A stretch of 64,000 nt of DNA from Fibrobacter succinogenes (GTDB lineage: Bacteria; Fibrobacterota; Fibrobacteria; Fibrobacterales; Fibrobacteraceae). Numbering within the stretch: position 1 is the stretch's first letter; each line of letters starts with the position of its first letter. Made by a program: the position numbers and the translations under genes. Positions 17,732 through 27,388 of this stretch are shown in pieces. The notes beneath the pieces were generated by a model. The model was given only the letters and a program-made list of their open reading frames with translations. It was not told the DNA's origin and did no database searches. The stretch is taken from NCBI GenBank assembly GCA_902776765.1, contig CACYRP010000014.1, positions 39,423 to 103,422 on the forward strand, written 5' to 3'.

Positions 17732-19136
17732 TTTTCTTCAACCTCTTTTCAAGTTTTGCAACACAAGCCGAAAGCCCGGCGACAAGGGTCAAGTCGGTAA
17801 GGCCGATGTAACCGCAAATAGAAGTTTCCTTGATGAGCGAGATAAATTCGTTCGTGAGCGCCGGGAGAGAATTCTTGAAAGCCTGCGGATAGACAATGTG
17901 GTAAAGCACCGTGCGGAACTTGAGCCCAAGACTGCGGCCCGCTTCAATCTGTCCTGGATCCACGCCCTTGATACCGCTGCGGATTATCTCGGAAACGTAA
18001 GCGCCAGAGTTCACGCCAAACGCGACAATCGCCACGAGAATCTTATTCACATTCACGGACGAGAAGACGATGTAATAGATGATGAGCAACTGGATCATCA
18101 TCGGCGTTCCGCGAATCACAGCGAGGTACGCTTTTGCAAACCAGTTTAGCACTTTCCAGTGACCGTTAAATTCGTTGTTCGTGCGAATCTGCGCAATCAC
18201 AAAGCCAATCATAATGCCAAGGAGTGCTGCAAAGAACGATATGACAAGCGTATTGCGAAGACCTTCGACAATAAACTTCCAACGAGAATCCTTCACGAAA
18301 TTCTTATAAAGATGGTCGCCAAAACTTTCTTGGCTCTCAACAGCTTCGTCGCTACGAACAATCACCACAATTTTCGAAAGCGTGTAAGGTGTTGTAAAAT
18401 TGATGGACTTTTTGCGTTCTTCCGTAACGGTAAAACCAGCGAAGCCCACATCCGCCTTGCCCGAAGCCACCGCATTGATAATCGCATCGAATTCGATGTC
18501 CTGAACTTCGACAGTACGGCCCAAATAATCCGCGATGTAGTTCACTGTTTCGATATCAAAACCCACCACCTTCGCATTTTCGTAATATTCATACGGCGGG
18601 AACTGCGCGTTGGTCGAAAGCACTAGCTTCGGACCTTCGGTCACTTTTTTAGTGTAATGATAATTGCCGGTACGATTAATGTACGTATTGAAAAGGGAAT
18701 CGTAAACGCCATCGGCCTTCATAGCAGCAAGCGCTTGGTTTACAGAATCGAGCAGCGCTTCATTGCCCTTCGCGACAACGCCCGCATACATCTCTTCGAC
18801 AAAAACTTCTTCGAGAATGCGAAGCGATGGATTCTGGAGCACGAACGCCTTAGCCGGCTGATCGTCACTCATGACCGCATCGATCTTTCCTTGCATCAAG
18901 GCCTGCACGGCATCGGCAAGTTTCGTGTAGCGTTCCACATCTATTTTCGCCGTGTCGCCACCAAAATCAGACGCATAAATATCGGCTGTGTTGCCAATCT
19001 GCACGCCCACTTTTTTATGGCCGAGATCGCTAATGGAATGGACCTTATTGGGGATGACCGCCTGCTTGTTATCGCAAGAGGTCAAGACCAGCGAATAAAA
19101 CGCAATGAGGACTGGGAGTAGGAACTTTCGTGTCAT
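17721..19136 (-). CDS. fused substrate-binding protein and permease, binding domain permuted
   Basis: 471 residues. Lipoprotein-type signal with Cys 21 (LVLTSC). Residues ~35-165 match the second lobe plus the closing part of a family-3 solute-binding protein ([53 protein letters not shown]). Residues ~168-265 match what is normally the beginning ([53 protein letters not shown]). So the order is lobe II before lobe I. A HisM-type permease follows (about 285-465; [12 protein letters not shown]; the [11 protein letters not shown] loop). Fused binder-permeases are known for amino-acid transporters, but this order is not the normal one. With the ATPase it forms a complete importer. Confidence 0.9.
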   Translation of the reverse strand: MTRKFLLPVLIAFYSLVLTSCDNKQAVIPNKVHSISDLGHKKVGVQIGNTADIYASDFGGDTAKIDVERYTKLADAVQALMQGKIDAVMSDDQPAKAFVLQNPSLRILEEVFVEEMYAGVVAKGNEALLDSVNQALAAMKADGVYDSLFNTYINRTGNYHYTKKVTEGPKLVLSTNAQFPPYEYYENAKVVGFDIETVNYIADYLGRTVEVQDIEFDAIINAVASGKADVGFAGFTVTEERKKSINFTTPYTLSKIVVIVRSDEAVESQESFGDHLYKNFVKDSRWKFIVEGLRNTLVISFFAALLGIMIGFVIAQIRTNNEFNGHWKVLNWFAKAYLAVIRGTPMMIQLLIIYYIVFSSVNVNKILVAIVAFGVNSGAYVSEIIRSGIKGVDPGQIEAGRSLGLKFRTVLYHIVYPQAFKNSLPALTNEFISLIKETSICGYIGLTDLTLVAGLSACVAKLEKRLKKNER

Positions 19137-19199
19137 TTTTTAACCTTATTTTTAAAGTTAGTTAAAAGCCGAAAGTTTGGGAACCCTTGTGAGTATTAT

Positions 19200-20972
19200 T
19201 TAATAAATGAGCCTCATTTCGTCAACGATAAGGGTCGCGCCCTTAGAGCCCTTGTAATGGTTTCCATCGGCGCTCGAAGCAAATACCACACGAATGTGTG
19301 TCACCGGTTCGTCACCAGCGCCCTGTACTAAGCCGTTGTTAATCGCAGACTTATTCGAGGAGGCAAGTTTTGTATTGAACGTCGATGAAATCTCAATTGG
19401 AGAACCCGAAAGCGGTTCGCCATACTTGAGCTTGAGACGGAGCGTACGCATACCGTTTTCATCGGGTTCGGAAACGCTCACCACATCCGGATTTTTGCGG
19501 CCGGAGTTGTCAGCCTTTGTGGAGCGAAACCACGCCGAGGCCACCAGCTTGTTCACGTCGCTGGACTTGCGGTTCACATTCTTGTTACCGGTGCGATTTT
19601 CAAGCAGAATATAGATGTCGCAGCTGTCACCCTTGCCTTCGTAGCTGAACTTGACTTCCATAAATTCCGGACGCGCAGCAAAGGGTTTGCCAAAATCCAG
19701 AAGTTCATTGCCATCGGGCCAGGTCGAAGAACTGGCCATCGAAAGCGTGCCTACGCCATTGGGATTAAAATCAGCCGTATAAAGGCTACCACTCGCTGTT
19801 TTAGTAAGAGCGGAGCCAGTCTTAATGATTGCACCAATCATAGAACCCGAAGTTTTCTTTTCGGTGGTTATCAAAATCGTATTGGCGTTGCCCCAAATAG
19901 AATCCGGCGTCACGTCATCACCCTTCCAAGAATTAAAATTCGAACCCGGCAGTTGATAACCCGCCTTGACGGTGTACGTTTCGCTTTCGCCATCGGCATT
20001 TTCGACCGTCACCGAAATGCCCGAGCCAAAATCGTAGGGCTTGCCCACTTCAACATTTGCAGTAGCACCATCCGAAAGTTCTAATGCAGAAAGTTCAAGA
20101 GAAGTCAAGTCCGTGCGGAAATCAAGATCGTCAACGTGAATAGACTTGCTTTCTTCATCGACAACGGCGGCCCGGCCTGCAATAGAAAGCGCAAGGATTT
20201 TTGGGGGTTGAGAAGACTTTGCAGCAGAAGAGCTTGACGCAACAGAAGCCGCAGAACTGCTGGATTCATTTTTTGCAGAACTGCTAGATTCGCCGGGCTT
20301 GCCTGAATCGCTGGATGCCGCAGAACTTGATGAAGCAAGAACCGCCGTGGAACAGCTTGAGGAGACCGCAGACTTTGCAGAACTACAAGATGCCGCGGAA
20401 CTATTTGAAGACGCTGCGGACTTTGCCGAGCTTGAGGACTTAGCAGTATTGCTGGATTTTGGCGCAGAAGAACTACTCTTCGGTTTCACTTCAGGGATAT
20501 TAAAGTTCAACTGCCAAATAGACTTTTTACCGCTTTCCGAAACTACAACAACATAAATTACATGCTCCGAAGGCATCGCAATTTTATTGCCGGCCTTAAT
20601 TACATTTTCAGATACAGAAACTTTATCTGCAAGCGAATCCAATTTTACCGAATCCGTCGGAAATTCTTCAACTTTTCCTTTGACCAAATGGAGCGAGGCA
20701 AAATGACTCATGTCAATGGCATCGACCGTCACAGAATCCCAAGTTTCAAGTGATTCCGGCGGAGCCACCAAATCAAATTCCATTCGATGATTATCTGGAT
20801 AAACCGCAGGCGAAGATTCTTGTTCCGCAAGCGTAATTTCGCTCAGCACGCGATAATCCGATTTGCCAAAAGTATCGTAATCGGCAGAGCAACCATTCAA
20901 CGAAACAAGCGTATAAACGGCGCAAGAACACATCGCGAAAACTTGCCAAAAAAATTTATTTTTAAACGACAT
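19200..20972 (-). CDS. PCMD-type lipoprotein with Ser-rich linker
   Basis: 590 residues. N-terminal signal with lipobox-like SLNGCS (Cys 28). An N-terminal beta-domain (~30-165) ends in SIWQLNFNIPE, followed by a ~110-residue linker of SSSSA-type repeats (about 168-270). A short repeat-like domain (ILALSIAGRAAVVDEESKSIHV...YTVKAGY) comes next, then a C-terminal jelly-roll-like part beginning NFNSWKGDDVTPDSIWGNANT, typical of the putative carbohydrate metabolism domain (PCMD). PCMD proteins are surface lipoproteins linked to glycan use; the exact function is unknown. It is directly downstream (9 bases) of a beta-barrel gene, probably one operon. Confidence 0.82.
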   Translation of the reverse strand: MSFKNKFFWQVFAMCSCAVYTLVSLNGCSADYDTFGKSDYRVLSEITLAEQESSPAVYPDNHRMEFDLVAPPESLETWDSVTVDAIDMSHFASLHLVKGKVEEFPTDSVKLDSLADKVSVSENVIKAGNKIAMPSEHVIYVVVVSESGKKSIWQLNFNIPEVKPKSSSSAPKSSNTAKSSSSAKSAASSNSSAASCSSAKSAVSSSCSTAVLASSSSAASSDSGKPGESSSSAKNESSSSAASVASSSSAAKSSQPPKILALSIAGRAAVVDEESKSIHVDDLDFRTDLTSLELSALELSDGATANVEVGKPYDFGSGISVTVENADGESETYTVKAGYQLPGSNFNSWKGDDVTPDSIWGNANTILITTEKKTSGSMIGAIIKTGSALTKTASGSLYTADFNPNGVGTLSMASSSTWPDGNELLDFGKPFAARPEFMEVKFSYEGKGDSCDIYILLENRTGNKNVNRKSSDVNKLVASAWFRSTKADNSGRKNPDVVSVSEPDENGMRTLRLKLKYGEPLSGSPIEISSTFNTKLASSNKSAINNGLVQGAGDEPVTHIRVVFASSADGNHYKGSKGATLIVDEMRLIY

Positions 20973-20981
20973 AACAAACTC

Positions 20982-21812
20982 CTAGAAGAAATAGACTAAA
21001 GAAAAATCAAGCGCCAGCAAGTTTATCTTAAAATTCACTATGTTGTAAGAAACTTCACTCCGACGTTCGTCATTTTCTTCTACGACTAACCATGAAGAAT
21101 TCAAGCCCAAGAGACCAACCGAAGTTTCAAATGCCAAGCGGTCCAACACCATAATGCAAAGACCCGGATTGATGCCGAATTTAAAAGTCCATCCGTGATT
21201 TCGCGTTTTCGAAACATCCTCGCCATCATCCGATTGTGAAATTCCATAAGAATATTCAACCGTCAGCGAAGTTTCATTAAAAAAGTAAATCGTTCTTGAA
21301 TCAAAGACCTTCAAATAATTCTTGAGGAACGGCTGCACAAAAAAACCATTGCTCACATACTTGCGATGTTCCTTAACATCGGCTAAATCTTCGAGAATCG
21401 AATAATCGACATCGACATACGTGCGACTATAACCGGCACGCAGGCCAATCGCCATGGCATCACGAATAAAATATCCGCCAAAAGCTTCCGCCGTAAACGT
21501 GTAACCTTCAGCCTTGTAAATATCACCAAAGAGAATATTCAATGCGTCGTCATCAGAATTTCCCTGGAGCAAAAAAAGCGTTGCCCCCGTAAGGATATTT
21601 CCGCGATGAATCGCCTCGTCCTCTTCAACCGGGAAAAGGCTACCGAGAAGCCCACCTTTTTTCACGGGCGCAGAAGTTTTCAATTCCGTTACAGGTTTTG
21701 AAGCGACCGTATCCGCTTGATGTTTGAAAACGACCGTACTGGTCGGCATTTCTGCAAAAATTTGTGTCGTAAACGTAAACAGAGCAACAAAAAAAACAGG
21801 CCTAATATTCAT
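20982..21812 (-). CDS. outer-membrane beta-barrel protein
   Basis: 276 residues with a signal peptide (about 1-20, ending IFA). After a polar stretch the sequence alternates in amphipathic strands (YTFTAEAFGGYFIRDAMAIGLRAGYS; TSLTVEYSYGISQ; WTFKFGINPGLCIMV) and ends in aromatic Phe (DFSLVYFF), the usual outer-membrane barrel assembly signal. About eight to ten strands are likely. It precedes the PCMD lipoprotein gene by 9 bases, so the pair may form a surface complex. Confidence 0.8.
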   Translation of the reverse strand: MNIRPVFFVALFTFTTQIFAEMPTSTVVFKHQADTVASKPVTELKTSAPVKKGGLLGSLFPVEEDEAIHRGNILTGATLFLLQGNSDDDALNILFGDIYKAEGYTFTAEAFGGYFIRDAMAIGLRAGYSRTYVDVDYSILEDLADVKEHRKYVSNGFFVQPFLKNYLKVFDSRTIYFFNETSLTVEYSYGISQSDDGEDVSKTRNHGWTFKFGINPGLCIMVLDRLAFETSVGLLGLNSSWLVVEENDERRSEVSYNIVNFKINLLALDFSLVYFF

Positions 21813-21960
21813 AGGCCTAAAGATAAAAAATTAAAGCCAAGATTCAAATAGTATGTGAGAAACAAAAAAGAACTAGCAAAAATAAAAAACGACTCCCAAA
21901 ATGCTATGGAAATCGTTTTTTAAAGCTAGCTTAAAAGAGTTACTTCACGCTAATATATAG

Positions 21961-23559
21961 TTAAAAGATATTTATTGTCAGATTCTTTGCAACAAAATTT
22001 CTACTGCATGTTATAACATGGGGCTTAGCAACTCCGTTCTCAAAAACAATATCTTGACTTGCACCCCATCGAACATGCACACCATCAATACCAATAATAG
22101 CACCATGGTCTGTTTTCAAATGGAATTTTGCCACACTTTTCAGTTTTCTCTCATCAACCAATAATTCATACACTTCCATATAATCCGTATAATTTAATGA
22201 GCCCGTCGTAGTAAATGCGACCAGATAATTCTTTTTCACAATCGGATCATAATATAGTGAAATATTTTGGCAGTCCGAAAAATCTTTTTTTATTGAATAT
22301 GATGGTGATGACAATTTGACTTGTTTTGATTTTAGATCTTCGCCATCCTTATATCCAATCTCATAAAAATCAAAAGTACTTCCATCAGTATTATTATCAC
22401 TTTTGTGCATATCATATGCAGCTACAATATATTTCTTTCTTGATTCATCCTTGCAAATTCCAGTGGCAGTCGTACCCGCATTTTTTCTATATATTTCAAA
22501 ATTTTCAATTCGCCTTGGCAGATTACTAAGCGATAGCCCTGCTATATTATATAAATACACATAAGATTTATTATGATCTGAATTTTCAATTCCCATAATC
22601 ATATAATCATCCATTCTTTGAATTCCTCCAGGATGATTAAAATGTTCTATCGAAGTTTCGATATCTTGATAATCATTTTCTCCAATGATTACCATATGCC
22701 CCTTAGAATATCCCTTATTATTATGAGAGCATATGTAGTAATTTCCATATCTCAAAATTCCTTGAACATGAGATTCGGCGATATTAGGAACATCAGCATT
22801 CCCTTTCTTGTCTTTTTGTTTTCCCGACAAAGACATACGGAACAATTGTGAAACATACGAATTTTTATTACCATCTACATAAGTATTATATTCACAATTA
22901 CAAAGTGGTTTATAAGCATGGTTTTTCTTTTTATCAACCAGCTTATAATCTACACTTCCATCATCTTCAATTGTAAGCCCAGTTTCCTTTACATGGCTGT
23001 CATCATCTTCTGCAGAAATTGTAAATCCAGCACATATGAAAGCCTTATCGTCACGCATTTTCTTTAAGACTTCTGATGGAACACAATAATCCTTAAATAC
23101 AGAATTTCCATATGAAATATGATGATTTATATCGGTAATGTAAGTATTCGGTCTTGTTACAGCATAAGCGAAAACATGATGATCTTCATCAAAACCAACA
23201 TCAAAAGATTGAAGCGCTGTTATTGTTTCCAATTCTTCAGCACCAGTTACATCATGAGCAACAACAACAATCTCTAATTTTCCATCATCCATATGATGAC
23301 CTGAATCATCATTTATATCAGCACGATAATCTATCTTTACGGTTGTAGCGTTTTCGCTTGCATTGTAAGAAACATAAGAAAGAGCCATTTTCATTTTGAT
23401 ATCTCTTACATGATGATCCTTACTGCCATATCCTATTTGAAATTTTTTAAATCCAAATAAAATATTTTCTTCATTAACCTTAAAGGGAATTTTTATTGTT
23501 TTAGTCTCTGTATTACGAGTGGTTAAATCAATTGGAAGATTGAAGTATTTATAATTCAT
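21961..23559 (-). CDS. AT-rich protein with beta-rich N-terminus and propeller-like body
   Basis: 532 residues from ATG 23559, which has AAGGAG six bases ahead; longer upstream reading is not needed. No signal peptide or TM segment. Residues ~18-130 form a beta-sandwich-like segment (IPFKVNEENILFGFKKFQIGYGSKDHHVRDIKM), somewhat like H-type-lectin domains, a weak resemblance. From ~230 onward come four to six short beta-blade-like units (ILRYGNYYICSH, HPGGIQRMDDYMIMGI, KKYIVAAYD, KKNYLVAFTT), suggesting a beta-propeller. Base composition is clearly more AT-rich than the neighbours, with many His/Asp/Asn codons, consistent with acquisition by transfer. No partner gene. Confidence 0.7.
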   Translation of the reverse strand: MNYKYFNLPIDLTTRNTETKTIKIPFKVNEENILFGFKKFQIGYGSKDHHVRDIKMKMALSYVSYNASENATTVKIDYRADINDDSGHHMDDGKLEIVVVAHDVTGAEELETITALQSFDVGFDEDHHVFAYAVTRPNTYITDINHHISYGNSVFKDYCVPSEVLKKMRDDKAFICAGFTISAEDDDSHVKETGLTIEDDGSVDYKLVDKKKNHAYKPLCNCEYNTYVDGNKNSYVSQLFRMSLSGKQKDKKGNADVPNIAESHVQGILRYGNYYICSHNNKGYSKGHMVIIGENDYQDIETSIEHFNHPGGIQRMDDYMIMGIENSDHNKSYVYLYNIAGLSLSNLPRRIENFEIYRKNAGTTATGICKDESRKKYIVAAYDMHKSDNNTDGSTFDFYEIGYKDGEDLKSKQVKLSSPSYSIKKDFSDCQNISLYYDPIVKKNYLVAFTTTGSLNYTDYMEVYELLVDERKLKSVAKFHLKTDHGAIIGIDGVHVRWGASQDIVFENGVAKPHVITCSRNFVAKNLTINIF

Positions 23560-23613
23560 TGTTTCTCCTTTGCTTTTACAAAAAACCACCAGATTCCAGT
23601 ATCCTTTTTGCAT

Positions 23614-24032
23614 GGTAAAATTTTAGTTTATCGCAGACAACCCACATACACCAGCAAAACCGAGTTTTAAACAATACTCAAAAAACGTCCGCAAGAAACA
23701 AAGCGGACATATTTGCATTGTCAAGACTCCAGGGAGGTTCCTGTTTAAAAGCGTAAAACAAAACTACAAACTTACAACAAACTTTTAAATAAGAAAATTT
23801 TTTTTTACAGCAAGCGTTTATGACAACACATAAAAATCAATATAGAGTAATTCGAGACAATTCTGTATGAAGATTACCGCATCAGTTACACCGCCTCCGT
23901 AATAAGAACAAGCGTTCTTGCATCATTTAGCAAGAACGCCTTTCAATATCAAAATGGAAATTGTCTTTATCTAGAATTACGTAATACGGACAAAGTCCAC
24001 ACTAAGTTGAACAAGAATCCTCGTAATCTATA
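23614..24032. other. intergenic stretch without a gene
   Basis: An AT-rich interval between the propeller-like gene and the CAP lipoprotein gene. Apart from the hairpin at 23912-23939 I see no coding frame, RNA gene or clear promoter. Confidence 0.6.
23912..23939 (-). terminator. hairpin downstream of the CAP-domain gene
   Basis: Perfect 10-bp stem GCGTTCTTGC / GCAAGAACGC with an eight-base loop, followed on the minus strand by TTGTTCTTATT. Probably terminates the gene at 24033-24905. Confidence 0.6.
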
Positions 24033-24905
24033 TCAGTAGAAATTGATATTCAGCCAGCCTTTGGTGCTGTCGGCGTTTAGAGATATTCCGCAAGCAACGC
24101 TTTTGTAACTCCCCTTCATATTGAGGTAATGGCCAATGTAGGGATAGTCCTCATTCTTATTCGGATCGCGTTCGCCGCTTGTCACAAGCGCTTTTTCATC
24201 ATCCCACATCATCTTGAGAAACGCGACAGTTGAAGCAGACGCCGTTTTTTGCCATGTGAGTGAGAATGTCAAACCAGAATTCTGTGCGCGTTCACCGCAA
24301 TCGCCAAAATGGCTATGAGCCTTGTTTGCGGCCATGTCTGCCGCAGCTTGCTGTTCAGTACAAACTTGCTTTTCTTCGGATGCAAGTACCAAGGGACCAA
24401 TGTCTTCGGTAGCACGGTACTCGTTGATTTTTGCAAGACAATCTTCACGCCAGCCTTCGTTAAAGAAGGCAAAGTTCGAAGACGATGCAGGAGTTTTTGA
24501 GGACGAACTTGCGGACTGTTTGGCAGAAGAGGAACTCGAAGTCGTTTTAGCCGATGACGAGCTTACAGTTGATTTTGCAGACGACGAACTCACCGTCGAT
24601 TTTACGGAAGAGGAACTTACAGCTTTCGCAGATGAAGAACTTCCAGACTTTTTCGATGATGAACTGGCCGCAGTCTTGGCAGAGGAGCTGGATGTTGCCG
24701 CAACAGAAGACGAGCTTGAACGCTTTTTTACGCTAGAAGATGATTTTAGAAGATCGGATGGAACGGGATGTTCATTTCCTTCTTCATCATACATCACATA
24801 TGTCACGTTGCTAGAGCTATCGGAGCATGCAGAAAAAGCAAAAACTAAAGATGCTACAGCGGCAAATTTTACGAAAGAACTTTTTCCAAATAAATTAAAT
24901 TTCAT
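24033..24905 (-). CDS. CAP-domain (SCP-like) lipoprotein with Ser-rich linker
   Basis: 290 residues. Lipoprotein signal with Cys 27 (FAFSACSDSSSN). Residues ~55-145 are a Ser/Lys/Ala linker with repeated SSSSAK and VSSSS units. The C-terminal ~140 residues are a CAP/SCP-type domain: CLAKINEYRATEDIGPL, EEKQVCTEQQAAADMAANKAHSHFGDCGERAQN, then a trimmed end GHYLNMKGSYKSVACGIS. The conserved GHYxN and SHFG motifs are present. CAP proteins are extracellular with mixed roles; here a surface-attached protein. It is single, flanked by intergenic DNA. Confidence 0.85.
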   Translation of the reverse strand: MKFNLFGKSSFVKFAAVASLVFAFSACSDSSSNVTYVMYDEEGNEHPVPSDLLKSSSSVKKRSSSSSVAATSSSSAKTAASSSSKKSGSSSSAKAVSSSSVKSTVSSSSAKSTVSSSSAKTTSSSSSAKQSASSSSKTPASSSNFAFFNEGWREDCLAKINEYRATEDIGPLVLASEEKQVCTEQQAAADMAANKAHSHFGDCGERAQNSGLTFSLTWQKTASASTVAFLKMMWDDEKALVTSGERDPNKNEDYPYIGHYLNMKGSYKSVACGISLNADSTKGWLNINFY

Positions 24906-25128
24906 AATAAACCTTTACTTTTATAACAAATAAACTTCATTAAATAGTTCGACTCCGCTCTGGAAGACAGGAGCTCTGCTAGATTCTATCGCCAACGGCT
25001 CCAAAATAACAAGTCCCATGACAACCACGCAAGTTTCTGTCCTAAATTACATTATTTTTGCGGTTTTCGCTATGACGCACGACAAACGCCCCTAGAATCC
25101 GACCCCAATTTTTACTATCTTTGGCGCC

Positions 25129-26724
25129 ATGCTTAATGTTTCTAATGTCAGTCTTCAATATGGTAGCCGCGTCCTCTTCAAGGAAGTAAACCTTTCCTTC
25201 AAGCGCGGCAATTGCTACGGTGTTATCGGCGCAAATGGTGCCGGCAAGTCCACATTCCTCAAGATTCTTTCGGGTGAACTCGAACCGAACACAGGTGAAG
25301 TCACGAAGGACCCTGGCGAACGTATCGCAGTCCTCAAGCAGGACCACTTCGCCTACGAAAACAACACAGTCCTCGAAACCGTGATGATGGGTTTCCCAGA
25401 ACTTTATGAACTGAGCAAGAAGCGCGACGAACTTTACGCCCTCCCTGAAATGACCGAAGAACAGGGCATGCAAGCCATGGAAATCGAAACGCGCTTTGGT
25501 GAAATCGGCGGTTACGAAGCCGACTCCAACGCAGCCGTGCTCCTCAAGGGCCTCGGCATTCCTGAAGAATTCCACTACAACTTGATGTCGGACCTCGACG
25601 GCGGCCAGAAAATCCGCGTGCTCCTCGCCCAAGCTTTGTTCGGCAATCCGGACATTTTGCTTTTGGACGAACCGACGAACCACTTGGATTTGGAAACCGT
25701 CGGCTGGCTCGAAGATTACCTCGAACGCTTTGAAAACATCGTGATTGTGGTGAGCCATGACCGTCACTTCTTGAACGCAGTCTGCACGCACACTTGCGAT
25801 ATCGACTACGGCAAAATCAACATCTACGGCGGTAACTACGAATTCTGGTATGCAGCAAGCCAGCTCGCCCAGAAGCAGCGTAAGGACCAGAACCGCCGCG
25901 CCGAAGAAAAGATCGAAGAATTGAAGGCGTTCATCCGCCGCTTCGCTAGTAACGCCGCTAAGGCCAAGCAGGCCACATCCCGTAAGAAACTCCTCGACAA
26001 GATGACAGTCGAAGAAATGCCGGCCTCCAGCCGTAAGTTCCCGTGGGTGAACTTCAAGATGGACCGCGAACCGGGCAAGATTGTGCTCGAAGTCAAGAAC
26101 GCCACTGTTGATGGCGGTGACGGCATCGTCTGCAAGGGCCTGAACTTCTCGCTCGGCAACCAGGACAAGGTCGCTCTCGTCGGCGAATTCGACACGCTCA
26201 AGACCGCCTTCTTCCAGCTCATTGCCGAAGAAATCAAGGCTCCGGATGGAGTGCTCAAGTGGGGCAACACCATCAGCTACAACTACTTCCCGAAGAACAA
26301 CGACGCTTACTTCAAAACAGACCTCTCCCTCGTGGATTGGCTGCGCCAGTACAGCAAGGAGCAGGACGAAACCTTCATCCGCGGATTCCTTGGACGTATG
26401 CTCTTTACCGGCGAAGAAGCTTTGAAGAGCGCAAACGTGCTCAGCGGTGGTGAAAAGGTGCGCTGCATGCTTTCGAAGATGATGCTTTCGAACGCAAACT
26501 GCTTGCTCCTCGACGAACCGACCGCACACCTCGACTTGGAAGCCATCACCGCTTTGAACAACGGTCTCAAATCATTCCAGGGCCCGGTCATCTTCTGCTC
26601 GCAGGACCATGAATTTGTTCAAACCGTCGCAAACCGCGTTTTGGAACTCACGCCGAACGGTGTTGTGGACCGCAGCATTACCTTCGACGAATGGCTCGAA
26701 ACCAAGAAGACGAAGAAGAAGTAG
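25129..26724 (+). CDS. ABC-F family ATPase, YbiT-like
   Basis: 531 residues, soluble, two ATPase domains: translation-associated ABC-F (ribosome E-site) class. Domain 1: Walker A GANGAGKST 34-42, signature read as LDGGQKIRV (Ser replaced by Asp), Walker B ILLLDEPTNHLDLE, H-switch VVSHDRHF. The linker (about 240-300) contains a charged helix RRAEEKIEELKAFIRRF. Domain 2: signature LSGGEKVRC and Walker B LLLDEPTAHLDLE, but Walker A reads GEFDTLKT (352-359), losing two of the three Gly while keeping Lys-Thr. So domain 2 may bind ATP weakly. The YbiT assignment rests on overall length and linker type. Confidence 0.88.
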   Translation: MLNVSNVSLQYGSRVLFKEVNLSFKRGNCYGVIGANGAGKSTFLKILSGELEPNTGEVTKDPGERIAVLKQDHFAYENNTVLETVMMGFPELYELSKKRDELYALPEMTEEQGMQAMEIETRFGEIGGYEADSNAAVLLKGLGIPEEFHYNLMSDLDGGQKIRVLLAQALFGNPDILLLDEPTNHLDLETVGWLEDYLERFENIVIVVSHDRHFLNAVCTHTCDIDYGKINIYGGNYEFWYAASQLAQKQRKDQNRRAEEKIEELKAFIRRFASNAAKAKQATSRKKLLDKMTVEEMPASSRKFPWVNFKMDREPGKIVLEVKNATVDGGDGIVCKGLNFSLGNQDKVALVGEFDTLKTAFFQLIAEEIKAPDGVLKWGNTISYNYFPKNNDAYFKTDLSLVDWLRQYSKEQDETFIRGFLGRMLFTGEEALKSANVLSGGEKVRCMLSKMMLSNANCLLLDEPTAHLDLEAITALNNGLKSFQGPVIFCSQDHEFVQTVANRVLELTPNGVVDRSITFDEWLETKKTKKK

Positions 26725-26746
26725 CAAGCCGCGGAGCGGCAACCCC

Positions 26747-27280
26747 ATGCATCCGATCCGGCATTTCATCACGATTACCAAACACAAGAACGAGGTCATG
26801 AGACTTTGTTTTAAAGCGGGTATCGGGTTGCAGGGGTTGTTACACGACCTTTCGAAGTACAGCCCCACCGAATTTATTCCGGGTGCAAAGTATTACACGG
26901 GAAAAGAATCGCCGAACAACGGCGAGCGCCGTGACACGGGCATGAGCCTCGCGTGGATGCACCATAAAGGGCGCAACAAGCACCACTTTGAATTCTGGTA
27001 CGATTACGACATGAAGACAAAGAAAATCGTGCCGATGGACATGCCGGACCGCTACATCAAGGAAATGTTCTGCGACCGCGTGGCCGCCTCCAAGACGTAC
27101 AACAAGGAAACGTACACGCAAGAGGCCCCGCTCCTTTACTTGACGAAAAGCACCGCCCACGAGAAGATGACGGAAACAACGTACAAGAAGTTATTGTTCC
27201 TGCTCAAGAAACTCGCGAAGGACGGCGAAAAAGAAACGCTCCGGTTCATGCGCCATTGCAAGAAACTGCCGACGGAATAA
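26747..27280 (+). CDS. DUF5662-like protein
   Basis: 177 residues from ATG 26747; the longer open frame overlaps the ABC-F gene in another frame and is not needed. MHPIRHFITITKHKNEVMRLCFKAGIGLQGLLHDLSKYSPTEF matches the DUF5662 N-terminus, with His/Asp residues (HDLSKYS; later WMHHKGRNKHHFEFWYDY) suggestive of an HD-like metal site. Function unknown. It starts 22 bases after the ABC-F gene, same direction. Confidence 0.78.
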   Translation: MHPIRHFITITKHKNEVMRLCFKAGIGLQGLLHDLSKYSPTEFIPGAKYYTGKESPNNGERRDTGMSLAWMHHKGRNKHHFEFWYDYDMKTKKIVPMDMPDRYIKEMFCDRVAASKTYNKETYTQEAPLLYLTKSTAHEKMTETTYKKLLFLLKKLAKDGEKETLRFMRHCKKLPTE

Positions 27281-27295
27281 CTATATTTAAGCATG

Positions 27296-27346
27296 ATGCC
27301 CGCTGGGTGGCGGGCATGACATTAACGTATCGCGGATGTCCGCGAT
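27296..27346. repeat. two adjacent palindromes between genes
   Basis: Hairpin 1: ATGCCCGC / GCGGGCAT (27296-27317, loop TGGGTG), followed by the family-typical GAC. Hairpin 2: ATCGCGG-ATGT-CCGCGAT (27329-27346), followed by TTTT, so it may also terminate the DUF5662 transcript. Confidence 0.6.
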
Positions 27347-27388
27347 TTTAACCCCGCCCTGCGGGATACCAGAACGGAAAGGCAAATT

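Noticed and set aside
25042..26529. 495-codon frame antisense to the ABC-F gene
   Set aside because: Codon-bias shadow; no start signal and no similarity.
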